A DNA stretch of 64,000 bases, from assembly GCA_963836015.1 (NCBI GenBank), contig CAWIIF010000015.1:1054001-1118000 (forward strand), in the 5' to 3' direction. This document shows, piece by piece, positions 25,467 to 33,611 of the stretch. The notes under the pieces were generated by a model, which was given only the letters and a program-made list of their open reading frames with translations, made no database searches and had not been told where the DNA came from. Position numbers and translations under genes: made by a program. Numbering within the stretch: the first letter of the stretch is position 1; every line of letters starts with the position of its first letter. The DNA comes from CAWCDJ01 sp963836015. GTDB lineage: Bacteria; Acidobacteriota; Terriglobia; Bryobacterales; Bryobacteraceae.

Positions 25467-27479
25467 ATGCTGAAATCGTCGAGAAGTTGGGGAATGCTCC
25501 TGTGGGCCGTGAGCGGTTGTGCGCTGATGGCGCAGGCGCCGCGCCCCATGACCCTGGTCGACATCATCAACCTTCCGCAGGTGAATGATCCACAGCTTTC
25601 ACCCGATGGGCGCCAGATCGTCTTTGTCGAATCGGTTGCGAATTGGAAGGCCGACAAGCGGATCGGCCATGTCTGGCGGGTCAATGCCGACGGCTCCAGC
25701 CTGGCGCAGATGACCCGCGGAACCGAAGGCGAGAACAGCCCGCGCTGGTCGCCCGACGGGAAGAGCATCGCATTCATCGCCAAGCGCGGCGCCGAACCGG
25801 AATCGGTTGCCCAGATCTACGTGATCTCGGCCTCCGGCGGTGAAGCGCGGCTGCTCACCGCGCACGCGACCGCGGTTTCCAACATCGAGTGGTCTCCCGA
25901 CGGCGCAATCATCTACTTCCGTGCCGCCGATCCCAAGCCCGACGCACAGAAGGCGCGCGAGAAGCTCAAAGACGACGTTTTCATGTTCGATGAAAACTAC
26001 GAGCAGCAGCACCTCTGGAGCGTGGCGGTTGCCGGCGGCGCCGAGCATCGCATCACGCAGGGTGCGTATTCCGTGCTGGCCTACCGCCTGTCGGAAGACG
26101 GGAAGAAGATCGCGTTCCATCGCGCCCCAACTCCGCTGATCGAAGATGGCGACCAAAGCGAGGTCTGGGTAATGGATGCCGGCGGTGCGAATGCCCGGCA
26201 GATCACTCACAATCATGTTCAGGAAAGCGATGCCGAACTTTCGCCCGACGGCTCACAGGTTCTGTTCCTGTCGCAAGCCAACCGGCAATTCGACACCTAT
26301 TACAACGGGAAGGTCTTCGTCGAGCCGTCGGGCGGCGGCGAGGTGCGCCTGCTCATGCCCGACCTGCCCTATGAGGTGAGCCAGGCGTCATGGTCGAAGG
26401 ACGGCAGATCGATCTACTTCCTGGCTAACATGGGCGTGCACACGGAGTTATTCAAGGTCGGCGTGCAAGGCGGGAAGCCCGAACAACTTACTAACGGAAA
26501 GCATGCCATCACCGCGTGGACGATGTCCGGCCCCTCCAATACGCACGTTTTCACGTCGCATGAGATGACGAGCCCGGGTGAGGTCTGGATCATGGAGGCT
26601 GGGAGCCCGCGCAAAGTCACCGAGATTAGCGAGCGGGCGGCGCGGGAATTCAAGCTTCCGCGGCAGGAACGAATCGTGTGGAAGGGTGAAGACGGCGTGA
26701 CCGTCGAAGGGTTGCTCTATTATCCGCTCGACTATCAGGAAGGCAAACACTATCCGCTGGTAGTGCAAACGCACGGCGGCCCGCAGTCGTCCGACAAGTT
26801 CGGCTTCGGCGGAGGCCAGAATTACGTGCCAGTCCTGGCTGCCAAGGGCTACGCCGTCCTGCAGCCGAACTATCGCGGCAGTACGGGCTACGGCGACGAT
26901 TTCCTGCGCGACATGGTCGGGCACTATTTCAAGAACGCGCATCTCGATGTGCTGGCCGGCGTCGACTATCTGATCAAGGAAGGGATCGCCGATCCCGATC
27001 ACCTGGTGGCCATGGGGTGGAGCGCCGGCGGCCACATGACCGACAAACTCATTACGGCGACCACCCGGTTCAAAGCTGCGGCGGCCGGAGCCGGAGCCGC
27101 GAACTGGATCTCCATGTACGCGCAAAGCGATGTGCGAACCTACCGCACGCCCTGGTTCGGCGGCACGCCGTGGCAGAAGGACGCGCCCATCGCCGCGTAC
27201 TGGGACAACTCGCCGCTAAAAGACGTTTGGAAAGTCAAGACGCCTACGATCTTCCTGGTGGGCCAGAACGATGTCCGCGTGCCCCAGCCCCAATCGGTGG
27301 AGATGTACCGCGCGCTGAAAAGCAACGGCATTCCTACGCATCTCTATGTTGCCCCCCGAGAGCCGCACGGATGGGCCGAACTACGCCACGTTCTGTTCAA
27401 AATGAACGTGGAACTGGACTGGTTCGAAAAATATGCGATGAACCGCCCCTATACGTGGGAAAAAGCTCCGGCGGACTGA
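25467..27479 (+). CDS. S9 family serine peptidase (acylaminoacyl-peptidase/DPP-like)
   Basis: 670 residues. Signal peptide about 1-22 (WGMLLWAVSGCALMAQA); a Cys near the end of the hydrophobic stretch could also make it a lipoprotein. A TolB-like propeller follows (LSPDGRQIVFVES, WSPDGKSIAFIAKRG, LSPDGSQVLFLS, WSKDGRSIYFLA). The catalytic domain has GWSAGG with Ser519, VGQNDVRVP with the acid, and EPHGW with the His. The ATG at 25467 is chosen because GAGGG precedes it and it opens a signal sequence; the frame stays open back to 25167 inside the preceding gene. Two different S9 peptidases behind a receptor fit a peptide-degrading and uptake operon. Confidence 0.9.
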   Translation: MLKSSRSWGMLLWAVSGCALMAQAPRPMTLVDIINLPQVNDPQLSPDGRQIVFVESVANWKADKRIGHVWRVNADGSSLAQMTRGTEGENSPRWSPDGKSIAFIAKRGAEPESVAQIYVISASGGEARLLTAHATAVSNIEWSPDGAIIYFRAADPKPDAQKAREKLKDDVFMFDENYEQQHLWSVAVAGGAEHRITQGAYSVLAYRLSEDGKKIAFHRAPTPLIEDGDQSEVWVMDAGGANARQITHNHVQESDAELSPDGSQVLFLSQANRQFDTYYNGKVFVEPSGGGEVRLLMPDLPYEVSQASWSKDGRSIYFLANMGVHTELFKVGVQGGKPEQLTNGKHAITAWTMSGPSNTHVFTSHEMTSPGEVWIMEAGSPRKVTEISERAAREFKLPRQERIVWKGEDGVTVEGLLYYPLDYQEGKHYPLVVQTHGGPQSSDKFGFGGGQNYVPVLAAKGYAVLQPNYRGSTGYGDDFLRDMVGHYFKNAHLDVLAGVDYLIKEGIADPDHLVAMGWSAGGHMTDKLITATTRFKAAAAGAGAANWISMYAQSDVRTYRTPWFGGTPWQKDAPIAAYWDNSPLKDVWKVKTPTIFLVGQNDVRVPQPQSVEMYRALKSNGIPTHLYVAPREPHGWAELRHVLFKMNVELDWFEKYAMNRPYTWEKAPAD

Positions 27480-27802
27480 CGCGCGGGATTTGCGAAACGA
27501 ACCCACGAAGTGCTTGAAAACAAACAAGCGCTTAGGAATCAAACAAACTGCGCAACCCAGCCGGGCATCTCTCCGATGTCGGGTTGGAAGTACCGCTTCC
27601 ATGACGCTCTCCGCACGTGAATACCGGCACTTCTCGTTGTTTCGGAGGCTTTACCACCCAAAAAAAATCTAACTCTCCGTGGTCTGAACCGATCACAGAT
27701 CCACAGGGGTCAATTACCGGACTGGTTCAGTCCGTGAGGGTCCTGGTGGGACCCGGGGTTCAGGTTCTACCTGGCGTTTGTCCCAAAGGAGAAGATCTCG
27801 CT
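27480..27802 (+). promoter_or_regulatory. Structured leader region upstream of the OmpA-like gene
   Basis: 323 bp without a gene but rich in predicted RNA structure. Stem-loops are visible at about 27561-27583 (imperfect), 27586-27600, 27719-27733 (6-bp stem, 3-nt loop), 27738-27754 (6-bp stem) and 27761-27773 (5-bp stem, 3-nt loop). CTGAACC at 27684-27690 is complementary to GGTTCAG at both 27724-27730 and 27757-27763, and GGGAC at 27748-27752 to GTCCC at 27780-27784, just before the ribosome site AGGAG. These alternatives exclude one another, as in an attenuator or riboswitch. No known riboswitch consensus was recognised, and part of it may be the terminator of the upstream peptidase gene. 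Confidence 0.4.
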
Positions 27803-29497
27803 ATGAAGAAGTGTTTTACTGTCATGGGCGCCGCTTTACTGCTTGTAGGGTCGGCGGCCGCACAGGAAGTCCCTAAAGTCGAAGGCTATCTCGGTTACAA
27901 CTACGTACACGTAAACCCTACTACCAATATCTCGTCATTCAGCGCGAATGGCGGAAGTGGTCAGTTCATCTTTAACTTCAACAAGTGGATCAGCGGAGTG
28001 GCGGACCTTGGCGCCGTACATAACAGCAACTTCGCCGGTTTCTCGATTGACAACACGACGTTCAACTACCTGTTCGGGCCGCGCATCAGCATTCGGAAGT
28101 GGTCGCGCTTTACGCCGTATGTGCAGACACTGTTCGGCGGAGCGTACTATACTGCCAGTGCTGCGATCGGCGGTTTCCTTCCGGAACTCAATGACGCCGG
28201 GCAGATCATTCCGGGACAACCGATCACGGCCCGCGTCGTCGCGCATCAGAACAATTTCGCAATGGTCGCCGGCGGCGGTATCGACATCAAAATCAACAGG
28301 CACTTAAGCTTCAGGCCGGCTGCGGTTGATTACTATATGACCCGCTTCTCACCCCTCGGCCTGACGGACAACAGCATCCAGGACAATATCCGGTACTCGG
28401 CCGGTATTTCGTTCCTGTTCGGCGGCGAGAAGCACGTGCCTCCTCCGCCTCCGCAGGCCTCCCGGCAGATGCCCAAGCAGAATCTCAGCCTGCAACTGAT
28501 GCCGTCCTCCACCGAAGTTTGCCCTGGAGACACGGTTACAGTGAATCCGTCGATCAGCGGCGCGAGCCCTGATCAGCTCAAGTTCGTGTGGTATGTCAAC
28601 GGCCAGCCGATCAGCCAGGGCCACTCTTTCTCATTCGGAACCGCCGGGCGTGAACCGGGGACCTACAAGATCAGCCTGGCCCTGAACGGTGCGAACTTCA
28701 ACCCGGCCCAGGCGGAAACCAGCATCACCGTTAAGCAGTACATGCCGCCGACCGGAACCGTTTCGGCCAGCCCCGCCCAGGTCGAATATGGCGACAAGGC
28801 CACCCTGGCGTCGAATTTCCAGGGCCAGTGCGGTAAGTGCGCCATCCAGACCCCCACCTACACGGCTTCGGAAGGGTCCGTCAACGGGGACCAGTTCGAC
28901 TCCACCGGTGTACAGTTCAGCGCCGCCAGCAACATGGAGCAGCGCAAGACCGTCACCATCACCGCCAATGCCTCCGATTGCAGCAGTACCGGCACGGCAA
29001 CTACCACCGTCGACGTCGTGAAGAAAGCGGTCGTCGCTCCGGTGCGGCTGCCCGACGTGCTGTTCTCTCGCGACAGCTCGCGCGTCAACAATTGCGGCAA
29101 GCGCGTCCTCCTCGAGCAGTTGCGCGCTTACGTGGATAAAGACCCGACCGGTACCGTCGTTCTCGTCGGCAATTCCTCTCCCGATGAGAAGATCTCCGGC
29201 CTCGATATGAAGCGAGCCATGAACGCCGCGGCCGTCATCACCGCGGGAACCGGAGTCTGCATGTCGGTTCCGCAGTCGCAGGTGATGCTCGACGCGACCG
29301 GTGTCAATCAGAACGGCATCAACTTCGAGTCCGGTTTCTGCGGAGCTTCGGTCCGCGCGTCCGGATCCGGCACCGATGAGGACATGCGGCGCGTCGTAGT
29401 GTGGTTCGTCCCCAGCGGCGGCCAGACGCCCGCCATGGTGACCAACCTGCGAAGTGCCGAGTCGCTCTCCGTGAGCGGTCTCGGGTGCCCGAAGTAG
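27803..29497 (+). CDS. Outer-membrane beta-barrel protein with Ig-like middle and OmpA-like C-terminus
   Basis: 564 residues. The signal peptide is about 1-21 (MKKCFTVMGAALLLVGSAAAQ). A beta-barrel of about 185 residues follows (VEGYLGYNYVHVNPT ... YSAGISFLFGG), resembling OmpA-type barrels. After a Pro-rich linker (VPPPPPQ) two Ig-like segments follow (about 225-400), and then a C-terminal region resembling a divergent OmpA peptidoglycan-binding domain (VLFSRDSSRVNNCGKRVLLEQLRAYV ... LDMKRAMNAAAVI). The peptidoglycan-binding consensus is weak, so that part is tentative. Eight or more cysteines in the second half could form disulfides. The ATG at 27803 follows AGGAG with an 11-nt gap; the frame remains open upstream to 27617, which reads as leader. 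Confidence 0.75.
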   Translation: MKKCFTVMGAALLLVGSAAAQEVPKVEGYLGYNYVHVNPTTNISSFSANGGSGQFIFNFNKWISGVADLGAVHNSNFAGFSIDNTTFNYLFGPRISIRKWSRFTPYVQTLFGGAYYTASAAIGGFLPELNDAGQIIPGQPITARVVAHQNNFAMVAGGGIDIKINRHLSFRPAAVDYYMTRFSPLGLTDNSIQDNIRYSAGISFLFGGEKHVPPPPPQASRQMPKQNLSLQLMPSSTEVCPGDTVTVNPSISGASPDQLKFVWYVNGQPISQGHSFSFGTAGREPGTYKISLALNGANFNPAQAETSITVKQYMPPTGTVSASPAQVEYGDKATLASNFQGQCGKCAIQTPTYTASEGSVNGDQFDSTGVQFSAASNMEQRKTVTITANASDCSSTGTATTTVDVVKKAVVAPVRLPDVLFSRDSSRVNNCGKRVLLEQLRAYVDKDPTGTVVLVGNSSPDEKISGLDMKRAMNAAAVITAGTGVCMSVPQSQVMLDATGVNQNGINFESGFCGASVRASGSGTDEDMRRVVVWFVPSGGQTPAMVTNLRSAESLSVSGLGCPK

Positions 29498-29523
29498 TCG
29501 TGTAGCCTGTCTCGGTCGGGCCG

Positions 29524-29658
29524 GTGCTCGAAGCGATTGTCGTCACTGCGGTGTGCCTGGCTTCGTTTCTCATCGGCGTGACAGCGTGTTGGGCCATGCT
29601 GTGGGTTCTCTTCAGCATGGCCCGCGCGCATTCGCGCCGCCGGCGCCCCGAGCCTTAA
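29524..29658 (+). CDS. Possible small single-helix membrane protein
   Basis: A 44-codon frame starting GTG. One strongly hydrophobic helix covers about residues 4-33 (VVTAVCLASFLIGVTACWAM and onward), followed by a basic tail ending HSRRRRPEP. The composition is that of a real small membrane protein, with the positive charges favouring a cytoplasmic C-terminus. No clear Shine-Dalgarno precedes it. Its stop overlaps the stop of convergent truA by 4 bases. It lies 26 nt after the OmpA-like gene and could be co-transcribed with it. Function unknown; it may be a chance frame. Confidence 0.4.
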   Translation: MLEAIVVTAVCLASFLIGVTACWAMLWVLFSMARAHSRRRRPEP

Positions 29659-30377
29659 TATTCCACACTCACCAGAAACAGCCCCTTGGCCGGTGCGGTC
29701 GGCCCGCTCTTTCCAGGTAGCGCGTCCAGATTCTCGATATTCCCCCTGCCCGCCTCGATCAAAGTTCCAACCAGGTTCCTCACCATGTGCTTCAGAAAGC
29801 CGCTGCCCTTCACGCGGTAGGTAAGGCGTCCGTCTCCGCGCTCCAGCACCGAAGCAAAAACCGTCCGCACCTTGGATTTCCCCTCGGCGTCGCGATCGTC
29901 GGCCGCCGCGAACGCCGTGAAATCGTGTTCGCCCTCGAATACCCTGGCCAGGCGCGCCATCCGATCTTCATCCAGTGGATACGGGTAGTGGTGCGCGTAC
30001 GGCCACTCGAAAGGGCTACAGACTTCCTCCCTCACGATGCGGTATTCATAGGTCTTCCCTTTGGCGTCGAAGCGCGGATGAAACTCGGCGGGCACCTCTT
30101 CGGCCGAAAGCACGCGGATGGCGGGCGGCAGCAGGCGGTTGATGGCCCGCCGCAGGTTGGGCGGCGGGATCGGATTGCCGATCGTAAAGGCCGCCACCTG
30201 TCCCAGCGCATGCACTCCGGCATCCGTGCGCCCCGACCCCGCGACATGGACCGCGCGGCCCTCCAATCCGGAGACGATCTCTTCGAGAATGCCCTGTATG
30301 GTCGGCAGGCCGGGCTGTACCTGCCAACCGTGGAATGCGGTGCCGTCGTAGGCCACCCGGATTCGGATGCGGCGCAT
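29655..30377 (-). CDS. truA: tRNA pseudouridine(38-40) synthase TruA
   Basis: 240 residues. It begins MRRIRIRVAYDGTAFHGWQ and carries the catalytic motif GSGRTDAGVHA with Asp52 as nucleophile. GSGFLKHMVRNLVGTLIEAGRG and the late GLFLVSVEY are diagnostic of TruA. It converts uridines 38-40 in the anticodon arm of many tRNAs to pseudouridine and works as a dimer in the cytosol. The ATG at 30377 overlaps the TGA of pyrE by one base (TGATG), which fixes the start and implies coupled translation; the frame runs further upstream inside pyrE but that stretch is not TruA-like. Confidence 0.96.
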   Translation of the reverse strand: MRRIRIRVAYDGTAFHGWQVQPGLPTIQGILEEIVSGLEGRAVHVAGSGRTDAGVHALGQVAAFTIGNPIPPPNLRRAINRLLPPAIRVLSAEEVPAEFHPRFDAKGKTYEYRIVREEVCSPFEWPYAHHYPYPLDEDRMARLARVFEGEHDFTAFAAADDRDAEGKSKVRTVFASVLERGDGRLTYRVKGSGFLKHMVRNLVGTLIEAGRGNIENLDALPGKSGPTAPAKGLFLVSVEY

Positions 30378-30973
30378 CAGACGGGGCGCGAGCCCGGTTT
30401 CACGACGGGGATTCCTCGGGCGCACAGGGGGCACAGCTCCGGATAATGCGCCGCCACCTGCATCGTAGCCAGGGCGATCCGCGGCACCCCGACGTCCGCC
30501 CTCCCGCCGCTGCGGTCGATGATCGAGGCAGCCGTCAGCACGTCCGCTCCGGCGCCGCGCAGAACGTCGATCACATCCTTAGTGCTGCCGCCCGTCGTGA
30601 TCACGTCCTCCACCACGACGGCGGCTTCGCCCAAGCCCACTGTAAATCCGCGGCGCAGCGACATCTGTTTCGTGGCAGGGTCCCGTTCCGTGAACAGAAA
30701 ACGGGTGCCCAACGCGCGCGCCACTTCGTGCCCGATGATGACGCCGCCCAGAGCCGGCGAGACCACCAGGTCGATCTTGCGGGGGCCGGCGGCTCTGCGC
30801 AGTTCCTCCGCCAGCAGACGGCCGAGCTGCTCGGCGGCGCGTGGATGCTGCAGCACCAGCGCGCACTGCAGGTACTCCCCGCTGTGCAGCCCGCTGGTGA
30901 GGCGGAAGTGGCCTTTCAGGTATGCGCCGGTTGATTCGAAGAGCTCCAGGATGGATTCGGCTTGCGGCGTCAC
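30377..30973 (-). CDS. pyrE: Orotate phosphoribosyltransferase
   Basis: 198 residues. The PRPP-binding signature VEDVITTGGST is at 121-131, with TSGLHSGEYLQCA near 26-38 and DLVVSPALGGVIIGHEVARALG before it, all characteristic of PyrE. It joins orotate to PRPP to give OMP in pyrimidine biosynthesis. The tail has a CPLC pair (HYPELCPLCARGIP) as in many bacterial PyrE proteins. The start is GTG at 30973, 8 nt after a TATAGT box on the minus strand (plus 30982-30987), without a ribosome site. It is co-transcribed with truA and divergent from the TolC-type gene. No other pyr genes are nearby. Confidence 0.95.
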   Translation of the reverse strand: MTPQAESILELFESTGAYLKGHFRLTSGLHSGEYLQCALVLQHPRAAEQLGRLLAEELRRAAGPRKIDLVVSPALGGVIIGHEVARALGTRFLFTERDPATKQMSLRRGFTVGLGEAAVVVEDVITTGGSTKDVIDVLRGAGADVLTAASIIDRSGGRADVGVPRIALATMQVAAHYPELCPLCARGIPVVKPGSRPV

Positions 30974-30981
30974 AAACGCCT

Positions 30982-30987
30982 ACTATA
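30982..30987 (-). promoter_or_regulatory. -10 box of pyrE-truA (leaderless layout)
   Basis: TATAGT on the minus strand ends 8 nt before the GTG of pyrE. The spacing puts the predicted transcript start within 0-2 nt of the start codon. Confidence 0.45.
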
Positions 30988-31022
30988 CCATTGAAGTTAA
31001 ACGGATCTCGAGGAAGGTCTTC

Positions 31023-32996
31023 ATGTACCGTGTAAAACCGTATCTCGCACTATTGTGCTCGCTTCTGGTGGCTGCGCCAACCGCCGGCTGGGCCGCCGAT
31101 AAGCCCTCCGGCTCACCCAACCCCCAGCCGCAGAGCACAGCCCCGGTGGTTGATGCTCCGCATGGCATACTCGGCAAGTTTACCGCGCCATACGAGGCGC
31201 CCGCTGTCTCGCCGCCGAGCATGGCCAATTCCAACCGGCTCGAATCGCTGCTTCGCGGGGGCAACCTGTACCTTTCGCTTCAGGACACCATCGCGCTGGC
31301 GCTCGAGAACAACCTGGATATCGCGATCCAGCGCTACGGCCCGAGAATCGCCGATGCCGCGGTCGAGCAGGCCCAGGCCGGCGGGTTCGCGCGCGGCGTA
31401 TCGACCACCGTCACGGCCGGCCCGAGCAGTGCGTCGGTGACCAGTTCAGGCACCACGCCGGGCACCAACCAGAATGCCTCTTCGCAGGCCAGCACCGCGA
31501 CTTCGTCGGCGGTCGGCGGGAGCGTCCTGCAGTCCTCGGGTCCGAGCATTCCAAGCCTGGATCCGTCACTCACCGGGACCTTGAACTGGGGCCACGCGAC
31601 CACGCCACAGAGCAGCGCATTCATCACCGGAACCAATTTTCTCGTCCAGAACGCACAAGTGGGGAACTTCGGGCTGCAAAAAGGGTTTCTCACGGGCACC
31701 GTCGCCTCACTGGGGCTGAACAACAGCTCGGTGACCAGCAACAACCCGCGCAACGACTTCAACCCCTCGACCAGCGCTTCGCTCGGCCTGAGCATCACGC
31801 AGCACCTGCTCCAGGGGTTCGGGCTGGCGGTCAACTCCCGGCAGATCCACATCGCAAAGAATAACCGGGAGGTCTCCGACCTCACTTTCAAGCTGCAGGT
31901 GCAGACGACCGTCGCGGCGGTGATGAGCCTGTATTGGAACCTGGTCGCTTTCAACGACAACGTCCGCGTGGCCCGTGAGGCGGTGGCGGCCGCCACGCGG
32001 CTTTGGGAAGACAACAAGCGGCAGGTCGAAGTCGGCACCCTGGCGCCCATCGAAGTGACCCGCGCGGAAGCCCAGATCGCCGCCGGCGAGCAGCAGCTGA
32101 CGGTGGCGCAAACCCGCGTGCTGCAGCAGGAGACCATTATTAAGACCGCCCTGAGCCGGACCGGTGTAGCCAGTCCTTCCATCGCCGACGCTCACATCAT
32201 TCCGACCGACCAGATCCGCATTCCCGACGTCGAGCCGGTGACGCCGATTCAAGATCTGATGGCGATGGCTATCTCGTCGCGTCCGGAACTGGCCCAGAGC
32301 CGGATCCAACTGCAGAACCAGCAGCTCACCATGCGGGGCTCCAAGAACTCCCTGCTTCCCACCCTCGACGCGGTGGTCAACCTCTCGAACAACGCCTTGA
32401 TCGGACAGCCCAGCACGCTGGTGGCGCCGGCCGGAACGGTTCACAGCAACAACCCGTTCTTCATCGGGGGCTATTCCGATGTGCTCGGGCAGCTCTTCGC
32501 CCGCAACTTCCCCAACTATTCCATCGGATTGAATCTGAATATTCCGATCCGCAACAGGGCGGCGCAGGCCCAGGTGATCAACGACGAGCTGACCTACCGG
32601 CAGCAACAGCTCGGCTTGCAGCGGCTGGAGAACCAGGTGCGCGTTGACGTGCAGAACGCCGTGATCGCGCTTACACAGGCTCGCGCTCAATACCAGGCTG
32701 CGGCCAAGCAGACCCTCTTGCAGGCCCAGACTCTCGATGCAGAGCAGAAGAAGCTGGCGCTGGGGGCCTCCACCATTTACAACGTGATCCAGGATCAGCA
32801 GGCGCTCACCTCCGCCGAATCCAACGAAGTTGCGGCCAAAGCGACCTACGCCACCGCACAGGTGGAGCTGGAGCGCTCGACGGGGCAGATCCTGAACAAC
32901 CACAACATCTCGCTCGACGAAGCGTTCAAGGGCGTGGTATCGCGTGCGCCCAGCCCGATTCCGCCGCCTGTGGAACCCCCTGCGGCGCATAACTAG
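31023..32996 (+). CDS. TolC family outer-membrane efflux protein
   Basis: 657 residues. The signal peptide is about 1-24 (YLALLCSLLVAAPTAGWA). Two OEP repeats then follow: the first begins LSLQDTIALALENNLDIAIQRYGPRIADAAVEQAQ and continues to TVAAVMSLYWNLVAFNDNVRVAREAV; the second includes MAISSRPELAQSRIQLQNQQL and runs to TYATAQVELERSTGQIL. A Ser/Thr/Gln-rich insert (about 130-200) makes it longer than the usual 450 residues, which is common in acidobacterial members. It forms the trimeric channel-tunnel for tripartite export. GAGGAAGG lies 6-7 nt before the ATG at 31023; the frame extends upstream antisense to pyrE and was not used. No adaptor or pump gene is adjacent. Confidence 0.9.
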   Translation: MYRVKPYLALLCSLLVAAPTAGWAADKPSGSPNPQPQSTAPVVDAPHGILGKFTAPYEAPAVSPPSMANSNRLESLLRGGNLYLSLQDTIALALENNLDIAIQRYGPRIADAAVEQAQAGGFARGVSTTVTAGPSSASVTSSGTTPGTNQNASSQASTATSSAVGGSVLQSSGPSIPSLDPSLTGTLNWGHATTPQSSAFITGTNFLVQNAQVGNFGLQKGFLTGTVASLGLNNSSVTSNNPRNDFNPSTSASLGLSITQHLLQGFGLAVNSRQIHIAKNNREVSDLTFKLQVQTTVAAVMSLYWNLVAFNDNVRVAREAVAAATRLWEDNKRQVEVGTLAPIEVTRAEAQIAAGEQQLTVAQTRVLQQETIIKTALSRTGVASPSIADAHIIPTDQIRIPDVEPVTPIQDLMAMAISSRPELAQSRIQLQNQQLTMRGSKNSLLPTLDAVVNLSNNALIGQPSTLVAPAGTVHSNNPFFIGGYSDVLGQLFARNFPNYSIGLNLNIPIRNRAAQAQVINDELTYRQQQLGLQRLENQVRVDVQNAVIALTQARAQYQAAAKQTLLQAQTLDAEQKKLALGASTIYNVIQDQQALTSAESNEVAAKATYATAQVELERSTGQILNNHNISLDEAFKGVVSRAPSPIPPPVEPPAAHN

Positions 32997-32999
32997 CAA

Positions 33000-33308
33000 G
33001 ATTTACGCTGTGGCGCCGGCCGCCGCGTTCCAATCTGGACAAAGAATTGACACGCACGTGCCAATTTTGCATACACGGAGGTCGTAGAGGCTTTGGAACT
33101 CGCTGATGATAAGGGAGCTTAGCGTTTGGCGAGGCGATTGCTCTAAGTGAGGCGTGACTAAACTTTGCAGGCCCACGAAGAGACGATTGCTCAACGCTTT
33201 TGTCTCCCGCCTATCCAGTCACCTCGCATAAAACCCTCTATCAGTCCGCCAATTTCCTCACAGTCGTTTCTTCCTGGGCCTGTAGCCGAAGTCGGCTACC
33301 ATAGAGAT
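33000..33308 (+). other. Intergenic region after the TolC-type gene
   Basis: About 309 bp with no supported gene. It contains a consensus -35 box with a weak -10 (see separate entry), an 8-bp palindrome GCACGTGC at 33054-33061, and a GGAGG at about 33077-33081 that is followed only by very short frames. The rest shows no clear structure. Confidence 0.5.
33047..33075 (+). promoter_or_regulatory. Promoter candidate with consensus -35
   Basis: TTGACA (33047-33052) is followed after 17 bp by CATACA (33070-33075), preceded by TG. The palindrome GCACGTGC lies in the spacer and might be an operator. The nearest gene downstream starts 234 nt later at 33309, so a long leader or a small RNA is possible. 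Confidence 0.35.
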
Positions 33309-33611
33309 ATGGCCCAAGGTATGTTCGAGGTCCCCTGTCCCTGCTGCCAGGCGATTCTCAAGATCGACCCGGAGACGCGCGCCGTCATCGCTCACACGGT
33401 TCCGGTGAAGCCGCCCGCGATTGAGGACCTGGCTACGGAAGTCGCCAAGCTGAAGGGGGAGGGCGCCCGCCGCGAAGAGCTGTTTCGCAAACAATTCGAA
33501 GCGGAAAAGACACACGGGCGGGTCCTCGAAAAGAAGTTCGACGAGCTATTCAAGCGCGCCAAAGAGAACCCCGATCTCACGCCTCCCAAACGCGATATCG
33601 ACCTGGATTAG
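33309..33611 (+). CDS. Small CPCC-motif protein with charged helical tail
   Basis: 100 residues, not assigned to a named family. It starts MAQGMFEVPCPCCQAILKIDP; the CPCC at residues 10-13 resembles half of a zinc ribbon, with no second Cys pair. From about residue 40 to 90 it is a highly charged, probably coiled-coil helix (LATEVAKLKGEGARREELFRKQFEAEK and on), ending in an acidic tail. Single zinc-binding knuckles with a coiled coil often dimerise. A TACCAT box lies 7 nt before the ATG, echoing the leaderless layout. The last 4 bases overlap the convergent GH63-like gene. Confidence 0.65.
   Translation: MAQGMFEVPCPCCQAILKIDPETRAVIAHTVPVKPPAIEDLATEVAKLKGEGARREELFRKQFEAEKTHGRVLEKKFDELFKRAKENPDLTPPKRDIDLD

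Noticed and set aside
27480..27802. tRNA gene or known riboswitch in the leader
   Set aside because: No cloverleaf with a T-arm and no match to remembered c-di-GMP, TPP, cobalamin or SAM riboswitch cores.
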